Source: CAYYWP01 sp050176585 (GTDB lineage: Bacteria; Desulfobacterota; Binatia; HRBIN30; CADEER01). Taken from it: DNA of 64,000 nucleotides. A program made the translations under genes and the position numbers. The stretch covers positions 1 through 64,000 of the forward strand of contig JBFXHX010000020.1 in NCBI GenBank assembly GCA_050176585.1. Reading direction: 5' to 3'. The notes under the pieces are model-generated. The model was not told the DNA's origin, did not search any database, and saw only the letters and a list, made by a program, of their open reading frames with translations. Below are positions 16,174 to 23,928 of the stretch, piece after piece; position 1 is the first letter of the stretch, and each line of letters opens with the position of its first letter.

Positions 16174-18132
16174 TCAACAGCCGGAGGATGCCGCGTTCAC
16201 CGCGGCGATCAGATCGGCGATCGTCACCCGGCCGTCAGCGTCGCGATCCGCCGCGGCACACCGCGTCACTTCGACGGCGTCCACGCTGATGTTCACCGCC
16301 AGGACGAGCTCGTCGATCGACACCGTGCCGTCGCGATTGCAATCGGCCGGGCACGGCATGACCGTGGCGGTCGGTGTCGGGCTGGGCGATGGCGTGTCGG
16401 TGGGGGTCGGCGTGGGGGGGGACGTCGGCGCGGCCGTCGGAGTCTCGGTAGCGGTGACGGTCGCCGTACGGGTGGGAGTCGACGTTTGCGTCGGGGTGAT
16501 CGTCGGGGTCGGCGTGTCGGTGGGCAGCGGCGCCGCGGGATCGATGATGAGGTTGGCATCCACCGCGAGCGTGCCGGTCAATAGCGTGCCGTTCGCGTCG
16601 CCGGCGAGGACGCGATCGACGTCGAGGATCGCGGGCCCGAGCGGCGCGTCCTCCGACACCGGCAGGTCGCAGCGCACCAACGGCCCTTGGCGCAGGTGCT
16701 GTTGGCCGATCAGCACGAATCGGAAGCGCCGCTTTCCGACCGGAACGAAGGGGTCGAACGCGATGTTCACCGACAGCTGGTGGCTGGTGAGCTCCGCTTC
16801 GACCCGACAGCGGCTGGCGACGGTGAACACCTCGAAGACCGGCACGTCGATCAGCAGGTCGAACGACAAGCCGTAGACCAGACCGTCACGATCCGCCAGC
16901 TCGAAGCGGACGTCCGCGTCGGTGCCCGGGCGGGTCGCGCCGGCGTGCGCCGCCACGCGGATGGGAGCGGTCGGCGTCTCGGTGGGCGTGGGGGTGATCG
17001 AGGGTGTCTGGGTCTCCGTCGGCGTTTCCGTCTCGGCCGGCGTGTCGGTCGCGGTCGGCGTGTCGGTCGCGGTCGGCGTCATGCGCGCGCTCGGGGTATC
17101 GGTGGGCGGCCCCGTCGGCGTTTCGGACGGAGTACCGGTGATGGTTCCCGTCGGGGTGATGGTGGGGGTGAGCGTGACCGTCTCCGTTGCGGTGACGGTA
17201 AGGGTCTCCGTCGCGGTGCCGGTGATCGATGGCGTGACGGAAATGCTCGGTGTCGGCGTCGGTCCGACCGGCAGACGGACGGCGGTTTCGGCGCGTACGC
17301 CGGCGCCGGCAGTCGCGGAGACCGTGATCGACTCACCCGCGCGCGCGCGCGCATAGCGCAAGCACGTGAGCGCCGAGCCCGGCTGCGGGGTCAGGGGGCC
17401 GAGCTCGCGCTCGTAGCTGGTCACATCGCAATCCGGCGGCGCATTGGTGTGCCCGACTGCGGAAATCACGATGCCGGGTTGCGGCGGCGCGAGCGCAAAC
17501 GACACCGCGAGCCCATCGCGCACCGGGTTGCCGTGCGCGTCCGAGACCAACGCGGCGACGATGGCCGTGAAGGTGCCGTCGTCGTTCAGGGCGCTGCGGT
17601 CTGCCACCAGGTCGACGCTGATGAACGCCGGTGCAGGCGTCGGCGTGAAGGACATCGTCGGGGTCAGCGTCGTCGTCCGCGTCGCCGTGGCCGTCGCCGT
17701 GCTGGTCCGGGTGGAGCTCAGCGTCCGCGTGCGGGTTGCCGTACGCGTGCCGGTCACCGTCGGCGTCGGCGTCGCGGGTGGGGTCGCGGTGCGCGTCGGG
17801 CTGCTGGTGCGGGTCTCGGTCGCCGTCGCGGTATCGCGGGGGGTCGAGGTCGCCGTGCTGAGCGGGGTGGCGGTGCGCGTTCGCGTGCGCGTCTCCGTCG
17901 CCGTACGCGTCGACGGAGGCACGGCGGTGGGGGTTGCCGTGCGCGTGGCGGTGCTGGTCACCGTCGCCGTCTGTGTCCGGGTGTTCCGCGGGGTGGCGGT
18001 CAGCGACGGCGTACGGCTGGGCGTCTGCGTCCGGCTGGCGGTCGGGGTAGTGGAATCGCCCTGGCCGGCGGCGGCGGTGACCCAGGCCAGCACGGCGAAC
18101 ACCGGTGTCAGGAGATGTCTGCGCAAGAGCAT
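16174..18132 (-). CDS. Secreted Thr/Pro-rich modular protein with Big-1-like, cohesin-like and dockerin-like domains
   Basis: 652 residues. Signal peptide: M-L-L-R-R-H then a hydrophobic stretch ending A-A-A-G-Q (about 24). A Thr/Pro/Arg repeat tract fills about 25-160. A Big-1/invasin-like Ig domain follows (D-L-V-A-D-R-S-A-L-N-D-D-G, V-S-D-A-H-G-N-P-V). A second repeat tract comes at about 290-390. Then a beta-sandwich that looks like a cohesin (G-L-V-Y-G-L-S-F-D-L-L-I-D-V-P-V-F-E-V), a third tract, and a C-terminal dockerin pair with good calcium loops D-C-N-R-D-G-T-V-S-I-D-E-L and D-R-D-A-D-G-R-V-T-I-A-D-L. Probably surface-displayed or extracellular. Ligand unknown. Confidence 0.85.
   Translation of the reverse strand: MLLRRHLLTPVFAVLAWVTAAAGQGDSTTPTASRTQTPSRTPSLTATPRNTRTQTATVTSTATRTATPTAVPPSTRTATETRTRTRTATPLSTATSTPRDTATATETRTSSPTRTATPPATPTPTVTGTRTATRTRTLSSTRTSTATATATRTTTLTPTMSFTPTPAPAFISVDLVADRSALNDDGTFTAIVAALVSDAHGNPVRDGLAVSFALAPPQPGIVISAVGHTNAPPDCDVTSYERELGPLTPQPGSALTCLRYARARAGESITVSATAGAGVRAETAVRLPVGPTPTPSISVTPSITGTATETLTVTATETVTLTPTITPTGTITGTPSETPTGPPTDTPSARMTPTATDTPTATDTPAETETPTETQTPSITPTPTETPTAPIRVAAHAGATRPGTDADVRFELADRDGLVYGLSFDLLIDVPVFEVFTVASRCRVEAELTSHQLSVNIAFDPFVPVGKRRFRFVLIGQQHLRQGPLVRCDLPVSEDAPLGPAILDVDRVLAGDANGTLLTGTLAVDANLIIDPAAPLPTDTPTPTITPTQTSTPTRTATVTATETPTAAPTSPPTPTPTDTPSPSPTPTATVMPCPADCNRDGTVSIDELVLAVNISVDAVEVTRCAAADRDADGRVTIADLIAAVNAASSGC
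16360..18065 (-). repeat. Three coding tracts of degenerate Thr-Pro/Thr-Arg repeats
   Basis: Within the secreted protein, DNA at about 16360-16540, 16960-17260 and 17640-18065 is built from degenerate hexamer-like units (plus-strand GTCGGCGT, GTGGCGGT and similar) encoding T-P, T-A-T and T-R-T runs. The units vary in sequence and the frame is kept, so this is a repeat at protein level and not a CRISPR or satellite. Such tracts are prone to length change. Confidence 0.8.
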
Positions 18133-18350
18133 TCGTCAGGACGGCCTTCGCACCGTATCGTTTCGTCCGGGATGAAGCGAATCTGAATTTTCCCCTGCCT
18201 GCGGAGCTGGGATGCGGCAGCTTGAGGGGCCGCCGGGCCTCGCATAAATTGCGGTCGGCCCGGCCGGCGCGGGCGACGCGTGCTCGGGCCGCGTCGCCGT
18301 GTTCGACACCGCGAGGACTCACACCAGGATTTAATTGGCGAGGAGAATAC

Positions 18351-19388
18351 ATGCAGACAGAGCGTTTCATCGTCGAAGCGGAGCTCTCCGCGAACGACCT
18401 CTGGCGGGTGCCGGCCGAGGCGCGGCGATTGGAAGCCCTCGGGTACTCGGCCGCGTTCAGCATCGAGGCGATCCGCGACCCCTTCCTCCCGCTGGTCGTG
18501 GCCGCCGAGCACACCACCCGCCTCGGCCTCGGCACGTCGGTGGCGATCGCATTTCCGCGCGCGCCCATGGTGACGGCGCAGTTGAGCTGGGATTTGCAGC
18601 GGTTCTCGAAGGGGCGGTTCCTGCTCGGCCTCGGCAGCCAGGTGCGCAAGCACAACGAAGAGCGCTTCTCGGTCAAATGGACGGCACCCGTGGCGCGCAT
18701 GCGCGAGTACATCGAGACGCTGCGCGCGATCTGGGAGTCCTGGCAGCAGGGCACCAAACCCGCGTTCGTCGGCGAGCACTATCGGTACACGTACACCTCG
18801 CCGTTCTTTCACCCCGGACCGATCGAGCACCCGCGCATTCCGGTCGCCATCGCCGCGGTGAATCCCGCTATGTGCCGGCTGGCCGGCGAGCTGTGCGAGG
18901 GCGTCCGCCTGCACCCCTTCTGTACGCGCCTGTATCTCGAGAAGACGATTCTCCCCAACATCGCCGCCGGCGCGCTGAAGTCGGGGAGGCGCGTCGAGGA
19001 CGTCGAGTTGGCGGGCGGTGGCTTCATTGCGACGGGCGCCGACGACGGCGCGGTCGAGCAGCGAATCCAAGCGGTGCGCCGGCAGATCGCGTTCTACGGT
19101 TCCACACCAGCGTACTTCGGCGTGCTGGAAGCGCACGGCTGGGGCGAGCTCGGTGGGCGGCTAAACCAGTTGGCCCGCACCGGCAAGTGGGAGGAGATGG
19201 CGGCGGCGGTCCCCGACGAGGTGGTCGAGGCGTTCACCGCGATCGGGCGGTACGACGAGATCGCCCCGGTGATTCGCAACCGCTTCCGCGGGATTGCGCG
19301 CGTCCCGTTCCCCGCGCCGTCCGATGACGGCCGCGAGGAGGGGCTGGTGCGCGAGATCCTGCAAGCATTGACCGGCGAAGACGCGTGA
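18351..19388 (+). CDS. LLM-class oxidoreductase, probably F420-dependent (TIGR03617-like)
   Basis: 345 residues; GAGGAGAAT lies right before the ATG at 18351. The frame is open upstream, but that part overlaps the promoter region. Motifs: A-R-R-L-E-A-L-G-Y-S-A-A-F-S-I-E-A-x-R-D-P-F-L-P-L, T-R-L-G-L-G-T-S-V-A-I-A-F-P-R, and R-F-L-L-G-L-G-S-Q-V-R-K-H-N-E-x-R-F, which match the F420-type subgroup with the Q-V-R/K loop. It stands 31 bp before a HAD hydrolase. Substrate unknown. Confidence 0.88.
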   Translation: MQTERFIVEAELSANDLWRVPAEARRLEALGYSAAFSIEAIRDPFLPLVVAAEHTTRLGLGTSVAIAFPRAPMVTAQLSWDLQRFSKGRFLLGLGSQVRKHNEERFSVKWTAPVARMREYIETLRAIWESWQQGTKPAFVGEHYRYTYTSPFFHPGPIEHPRIPVAIAAVNPAMCRLAGELCEGVRLHPFCTRLYLEKTILPNIAAGALKSGRRVEDVELAGGGFIATGADDGAVEQRIQAVRRQIAFYGSTPAYFGVLEAHGWGELGGRLNQLARTGKWEEMAAAVPDEVVEAFTAIGRYDEIAPVIRNRFRGIARVPFPAPSDDGREEGLVREILQALTGEDA

Positions 19389-19419
19389 TTGTGAAGCGCC
19401 TGATCGGCCCGCGCGCGGA

Positions 19420-20124
19420 ATGGCGCCGGTGATGGCCAGCGGCTCAGCCGCAGGCGAAACGCGCGCTGGCGCGGTGCGCGCGGTCCTCTTCGACGCGGTC
19501 GGCACGCTGATCCGGTTGCGGGAACCGGTCGGCGAGACCTATGCGCGACTGGCTGGCGTCGGAGAGCCGGCGGCCATCGGCTCCGCCTTCGCGAACCTCC
19601 TGCGCGCCCGCTCCGCCATGGTGTTCACCGACCGCCGAGCGGCGGCGGTGCGCGCAGCGGAGCGCGAGTGGTGGGAGGGCCTGGTGCGGGACGTGTTCGC
19701 CGCGACCGGCGTCGCGCTGCCCGATGGCGCCTTTCCGGCGCTCTGGGCTCACTACGCGAGCGCAGCCGCGTGGCAGGCGGCGCCCGGCGCGCACGCGCTG
19801 CTCGAGACGCTGCGCGCGGCGGGTCTGCGGACCGGAGTCGTCTCCAACTTCGATCACCGCCTGCCCGCAGTGCTGGAGGCGCTCGCGCTGGCGCCGCTGC
19901 TCGAGGACGTGGTACTGCCGGCCGATGCAGGCGCGGCCAAACCCGACTCGCGCATCTTCGCGCTCGCGCTGAGCCGCTTGGGGGTACGCGCGGAGGAGAC
20001 GGTGTACGTCGGGGACGACGCGCGCGAGGATGTGGCGGCCGCGCAAGCCGCCGGCATGCGCGCCGTCGATGTGCGGACGCTCGCGGATCTCACCGAGCTG
20101 ACCGCCTGGCTGGCGGTGGCGTGA
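19420..20124 (+). CDS. HAD-superfamily hydrolase (HDHD3-like)
   Basis: 234 residues; a start four codons later (19432) is also possible. HAD motif I is V-L-F-D25-A-V-G-T-L, keeping the nucleophile Asp but with Val where the general acid Asp of D-x-D-G-T normally stands, as in the HDHD3/REG-2 subgroup. Motif II is V-V-S-N-F-D, motif III the Lys in G-A-A-K-P-D, motif IV V-Y-V-G-D-D-A-R-E-D. The helical cap lies between motif I and II. Likely phosphatase or dehalogenase-like; substrate unknown. Confidence 0.85.
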   Translation: MAPVMASGSAAGETRAGAVRAVLFDAVGTLIRLREPVGETYARLAGVGEPAAIGSAFANLLRARSAMVFTDRRAAAVRAAEREWWEGLVRDVFAATGVALPDGAFPALWAHYASAAAWQAAPGAHALLETLRAAGLRTGVVSNFDHRLPAVLEALALAPLLEDVVLPADAGAAKPDSRIFALALSRLGVRAEETVYVGDDAREDVAAAQAAGMRAVDVRTLADLTELTAWLAVA

Positions 20125-20201
20125 GCGCTCGCGTATCTCTGCTGCGATGGTGCGGTTCTGGCTCCGCCGCCGGCCGCGCTGCAACCCAGGATGTCGTTCG
20201 C

Positions 20202-20897
20202 ATGACCCGCCGCTCGGTTCTCCTGATCGCGCTGGCAGCCGCCGCCGCAGTCGCCGCCACAACACCGCATGCCCACAGCGATCGGGCCACCGCGTCGCAT
20301 CGCTTCGATGACGTCGAGCGCTGGCGCAAGGTCTTCGACGACCCCGCGCGCGACGCTTGGCAGAAGCCCGCAGAGCTCGTGGCGGCCCTGCAAATCCCCG
20401 CCGGCGCTGCGGTCGCCGATCTCGGCGCCGGGACCGGGTACTTCAGCCGCTACTTGTCCGCTGCCGTCGGCGCCGACGGCGCCGTGCTGGCCGTCGAGGT
20501 GGAGCCGGCGCTGGTCGCGCACCTGCGCGAGCGCGCCGAGCGCGAGCGCACGCCGAACGTCACGCCGATCCTGGCCTCGACCGACTCGGCCCGGCTGCCG
20601 CCGGCGAGCGTCGACCTGATCCTCGTCGTCGACACGTATCACCACTTCGATCACCGGGGGACGTATTTGCCCCGCTTGCGCCGCGCATTGCGCCCGGGCG
20701 GGCGCGTCGCGATCGTCGATTGGAAGCCCGGCGACCTGCCCGAGGGACCAGCCCCCGACCACAAGCTGCCGCCGGAACAGGTGATCGAAGAGATGGGCGC
20801 CGCCGGCTACCGGTTGGTGTCGCAGCCGGCTCTCCTGCCCTACCAGTACGTGTTGATCTTTGCGGCGCCGCCCGAGCGGCCCGACGCCCAGCGGTGA
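20202..20897 (+). CDS. Exported class I methyltransferase-like protein
   Basis: 231 residues with an N-terminal signal peptide (M-T-R-R-S then about 16 hydrophobic residues to T-P-H-A-H-S). The fold is a SAM methyltransferase: V-A-D-L-G-A-G-T-G-Y-F-S-R-Y, V-L-A-V-E-V-E, V-D-L-I-L-V-V-D-T-Y-H-H-F, L-R-P-G-G-R-V-A-I-V-D-W. A signal peptide on this fold is odd because SAM is cytoplasmic, yet this subgroup is widespread in proteobacteria. The stop overlaps the next start (GTGA). Confidence 0.82.
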   Translation: MTRRSVLLIALAAAAAVAATTPHAHSDRATASHRFDDVERWRKVFDDPARDAWQKPAELVAALQIPAGAAVADLGAGTGYFSRYLSAAVGADGAVLAVEVEPALVAHLRERAERERTPNVTPILASTDSARLPPASVDLILVVDTYHHFDHRGTYLPRLRRALRPGGRVAIVDWKPGDLPEGPAPDHKLPPEQVIEEMGAAGYRLVSQPALLPYQYVLIFAAPPERPDAQR

Positions 20898-21514
20898 TCT
20901 CGCTCGTCATCTTCGACTGCGACGGCGTGTTGTTCGACTCGGCGGCCGCCAACGTCGCCTACTACAACGCCGTGCTCGCGCGCCTCGGCCATCCGCCGAT
21001 GAGCGATGACTGGGCGCGCCGCGCACATTTCCTCTCATCGCGCCAGCTCTACGAGGCGATGTTCGGGGCCGCGACCGAGCTCGGTGCGGAAGCGCTACGC
21101 GTGAGCCGGACGATCGACTACGGCCCGTTCTACGAGCTCATGCAACCCATGCCCGAGCTCGAGAGCACGCTGGAGCTGCTCGCGCAGCACTACGCACTCG
21201 CCATGGCGACGAATCGCGGCGGGACCCTGCGCGGCGTGGTGAGCCAGTTCAAGCTCGACCGCTACATCACCTGTTTCGTGGGTAGCCACGACGTGCCCCG
21301 TGCCAAACCCCATCCCGACGTGCTCGAGCACTGCCTGGAGCGCCTGCGCGTGCCGCCGGCAGCTGCCGTGTACGTGGGCGACTCGGAGACCGATCACCAG
21401 GCGGCGGTGGCCGCTGGCGTGACCTTCATTGGCTTCGGTCCCGCGGCACCCGCCGTGCACCGCATTCACGGCTTGCCCGAGCTCCCGCCGCTGCTCGACC
21501 GCCTCCGATCCTAA
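20894..21514 (+). CDS. HAD-superfamily hydrolase (phosphoglycolate phosphatase-like)
   Basis: 206 residues from a GTG start overlapping the previous stop by 4 bp. All four HAD motifs are intact: V-I-F-D8-C-D10-G-V-L-F-D-S, A-M-A-T-N-R-G, K in P-R-A-K-P-H-P-D, and V-Y-V-G-D-S-E-T-D. The small helical cap fits the Gph/PGMB subgroup. Translationally coupled with the methyltransferase-like gene, so it probably acts in the same pathway. Confidence 0.87.
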   Translation: MISLVIFDCDGVLFDSAAANVAYYNAVLARLGHPPMSDDWARRAHFLSSRQLYEAMFGAATELGAEALRVSRTIDYGPFYELMQPMPELESTLELLAQHYALAMATNRGGTLRGVVSQFKLDRYITCFVGSHDVPRAKPHPDVLEHCLERLRVPPAAAVYVGDSETDHQAAVAAGVTFIGFGPAAPAVHRIHGLPELPPLLDRLRS

Positions 21515-21682
21515 TCTAGCCGCAGGACCTGTGGCCGCATGGCGGCGCGGAGCGCCGGCCCCGTGGAGTGGAGAGTGCCGGAGCCCGCCCGGGCATCGCT
21601 GCGCATGCCGTGCGGCCACGCGTGCCGCGGCTCCACCAGGAGCGTGCCGGCCGATGCACGTCAGGCGCAACACGCGCGCGTG

Positions 21683-21728
21683 CCGGACCCGAACGGCGCC
21701 ACAGCCTTTCCGGCGGCGCTGGGTCCGG
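21683..21728 (-). terminator. Compound hairpin directly after the LolC/E-type gene
   Basis: GGGTCCGG (21721-21728) touches the stop codon of the minus-strand permease and pairs with CCGGACCC (21683-21690). An inner GGCGCC/GGCGGCGCT pairing extends the structure. No T-tract. It separates two convergent genes. Confidence 0.45.
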
Positions 21729-22976
21729 TCACTCGTAGCGGATCACGTCGACGGGCATGAGGCGCGCCGCCTTGCGGGCCGGATACAGCGTGGCCAGCAG
21801 GCAGATCCCCAAGGTCGCCGCGGTGACCGCGACGAAATACGGCGGGTAGACGGCCACGGGCACCGTGTTCACGTAGAACACGTCCTTCGGCAGCTCGACG
21901 ATCTCGTAGTTCTTGAGCACCCAACAGCCCGCCCAGCCGCCGAGGTTCCCTAAGACCGTACCGATGATCCCGATCACCACGCCCTTATAGATGAAGATAC
22001 GCGCAATGCTGGCGCGGTCGGCGCCGAGCGACTTCAGGATCGCGATGTCCTTGCGCTTCTCCATCACCACCATGATGAGGGTCGCGAGCACGGTGAACGC
22101 CGCGACCAGCACGATCAGCAGCAGCACGATCGCGTACACCGTCTTCTGCATCTCGAGGGCGGAGAAGAGCGTCTGGTTGGCCGCCATCCAGTCTCGCACC
22201 CGGTAGCCGACTCCGAGCTGGCCGGCGAGCTGCTGCGCGATGCGGTCGGCTTCGTACAGATCGCGGACCCGGATCTCGACGCCGGTGACGCCGTCGCCCA
22301 GATCGTAAAGGCGCTGTGCATCGGCGAGCCCCACGTACGCCAGACTGCTGTCGTACTCCGGCATGCCCGAATCGAACTCGCCGACGACCGCGAACCGGCG
22401 CAGCCGCGGTACGCCGCCGGCACTGCTCGGCGCGGCGGCGACGCCGACGTCGCCGCCCACCTGCACGCGGAGCTTCTTCGCCAGCTCGGCGCCGAGGATG
22501 ATGCCGGGTAGTTGCGCCGTGGCGCCGCGCCCGTTCCCGAGCGGCACGGCGACCGGTTGTTGCAGCGCCTCGATGCGGCCGCCGCGCAGCCGGGCCGCGA
22601 GATCCGGATTGGCAGCAGCCGCCGGCGGCACGCCGCGGACCAACACGCCCGCGAACTGTTCGCCGGTCGACAGGATCAGATGTCCGTACACGAATGGCTC
22701 GGCGCTGACGACGCCGGGCGTGCTGCGCGCCGCAGACACCACGCGCTCCGGGTCGGTGAGCGCACCGAGCCGGCCGAATACCGACACGTGCGGGTTGAAG
22801 GACAGAATGCGGTCGCGCAGATCGCCCTCGAAGCCGGTCATCACCGCCAGCGTGATGTCGAGCGTCATCACGCCGATGGCGATGCCCGCCATCGAAATCC
22901 ACGTGATCAGCGAAATGAACGCCTCGCGCCGCTTGGCGCGCAGATAACGCAGGCCGACGAACAGTTCGAAACGCAT
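21729..22976 (-). CDS. LolC/LolE-type ABC transporter permease (FtsX/MacB family)
   Basis: 415 residues from M-R-F-E-L-F-V-G-L-R-Y-L-R-A-K-R, the canonical LolC/E beginning; an ATG eight codons upstream (23000) is an alternative. One membrane helix near residues 20-45, a periplasmic domain (about 50-265), then three helices (Y-A-I-V-L-L-L-I-V-L-V-A-A-F, V-V-I-G-I-I-G-T-V-L-G and the C-terminal one). The cytoplasmic coupling segment V-M-E-K-R-K-D-I-A-I-L-K-S-L-G-A is present. These permeases hand lipoproteins to LolA. The LolD ATPase is not adjacent. Confidence 0.9.
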   Translation of the reverse strand: MRFELFVGLRYLRAKRREAFISLITWISMAGIAIGVMTLDITLAVMTGFEGDLRDRILSFNPHVSVFGRLGALTDPERVVSAARSTPGVVSAEPFVYGHLILSTGEQFAGVLVRGVPPAAAANPDLAARLRGGRIEALQQPVAVPLGNGRGATAQLPGIILGAELAKKLRVQVGGDVGVAAAPSSAGGVPRLRRFAVVGEFDSGMPEYDSSLAYVGLADAQRLYDLGDGVTGVEIRVRDLYEADRIAQQLAGQLGVGYRVRDWMAANQTLFSALEMQKTVYAIVLLLIVLVAAFTVLATLIMVVMEKRKDIAILKSLGADRASIARIFIYKGVVIGIIGTVLGNLGGWAGCWVLKNYEIVELPKDVFYVNTVPVAVYPPYFVAVTAATLGICLLATLYPARKAARLMPVDVIRYE

Positions 22977-23209
22977 GATGCGATCCCAGAACCCCCGCAT
23001 TCGCGGGACCGCCGTATTCTGCAGGGCGCGCGCCCGCTTTGCGAGCCGGCGGCCCTCCCCGCGACGGCCGCGGGTCGCGACAGCGCACTCGCAAGTGACG
23101 CGCGGTACCGCAGTGCCCAGCTCGAGGCGCCGCATCGGCGGGATCCCGTGGCGGCGCCCCGTCAAGCCTCGTCATCGGCCCCGCGGTACCGCGGCTGGGC
23201 CGCTGCACC

Positions 23210-23246
23210 TTGACAAGCATCGAACACACGTTTTAAACGGCCGTTT
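23210..23246 (+). promoter_or_regulatory. Promoter with palindromic operator for the efflux operon
   Basis: TTGACA (23210-23215) is a perfect -35 box. TTTAAA (23232-23237) at 16-bp spacing is a fair -10. A perfect 12-bp palindrome AAACGGCCGTTT (23235-23246) overlaps the -10 and ends 4 bases before the regulator's ATG. Position and symmetry fit autorepression by the TetR-family product of the first gene. Confidence 0.7.
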
Positions 23247-23250
23247 TGGC

Positions 23251-23928
23251 ATGACCGGCCTCGCCGCTCCGCAGAGCGCCAGCGACACGAAGGCGCGCGT
23301 CCTGCAGGCCGCCGCCCGGCTGTTCGCCGAGCGCGGCTTCCGCGGGACCACGGCGCGCGAGATCGCGGAGCGCGCCGGGGTGAACCTGGCGGCCGCGCAT
23401 TACCACTTCGGCTCCAAGGAGGCGCTGTATATCGAGGTGCTCCGCGCGCAGTTCGACGCGCTCACCAGCGAGCTCACGCGCCGCCGCGCGCGGCTTCCCG
23501 CCGGCAGCGGGATGCGCCGGCCCGCGCTCATCGCGCTGCTGCGCCGGCGCATCGCGGCGATGCTCGAACTGCTGCTCGGCCCGGCGGGGCGGTTGCACGG
23601 CGCGTTGATGCTGCGCGAGTTGTGCGATCCGAGCGATGCGCTGCCGCACATCGTGGCGCGCTTCATCGCGCCCATGAAGCTCGAGTTGGAGGCGATCGTC
23701 GCCGCGCTCGCCCCGCACCTCGGCCCGGCCGCCATCGAGCGCTGCGTGTTCAGCATCGTCGGCCAGGTCTTCTTCTATCGCACCCACCTTCCAGTGTTGC
23801 GGCAGATGCTCGCCGGCAGGGACTTCGATGCGCCGGCGCTGCGCGCGATCGCGGCGCATATCGCCGTGTTCTCGCTCGGCGGGATGGAGCGGCTGGCGCA
23901 CGAGCCGCGGCGGCGGCGGCCGCGATGA
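23251..23928 (+). CDS. TetR-family regulator, CecR-like (DUF1956)
   Basis: 225 residues. N-terminal HTH: A-R-L-F-A-E-R-G-F-R-G-T-T-A-R-E-I-A-E-R-A-G with the recognition helix V-N-L-A-A-A-H-Y-H-F-G-S-K-E-A-L-Y, about residues 20-65. The C-terminal ligand domain has the L-R-E-L-C-D-P-S-D-A-L segment of the CecR/YbiH group. In Escherichia coli, cecR heads the ybhGFSR efflux operon; the same gene types follow here. Probably represses its own operon through the palindrome just upstream. The stop overlaps the next start (ATGA). Confidence 0.88.
   Translation: MTGLAAPQSASDTKARVLQAAARLFAERGFRGTTAREIAERAGVNLAAAHYHFGSKEALYIEVLRAQFDALTSELTRRRARLPAGSGMRRPALIALLRRRIAAMLELLLGPAGRLHGALMLRELCDPSDALPHIVARFIAPMKLELEAIVAALAPHLGPAAIERCVFSIVGQVFFYRTHLPVLRQMLAGRDFDAPALRAIAAHIAVFSLGGMERLAHEPRRRRPR

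Noticed and set aside
16360..18065. CRISPR-like or satellite repeat array
   Set aside because: Units are degenerate, of varying spacing, have no spacers and keep the reading frame of a Thr/Pro-rich secreted protein.
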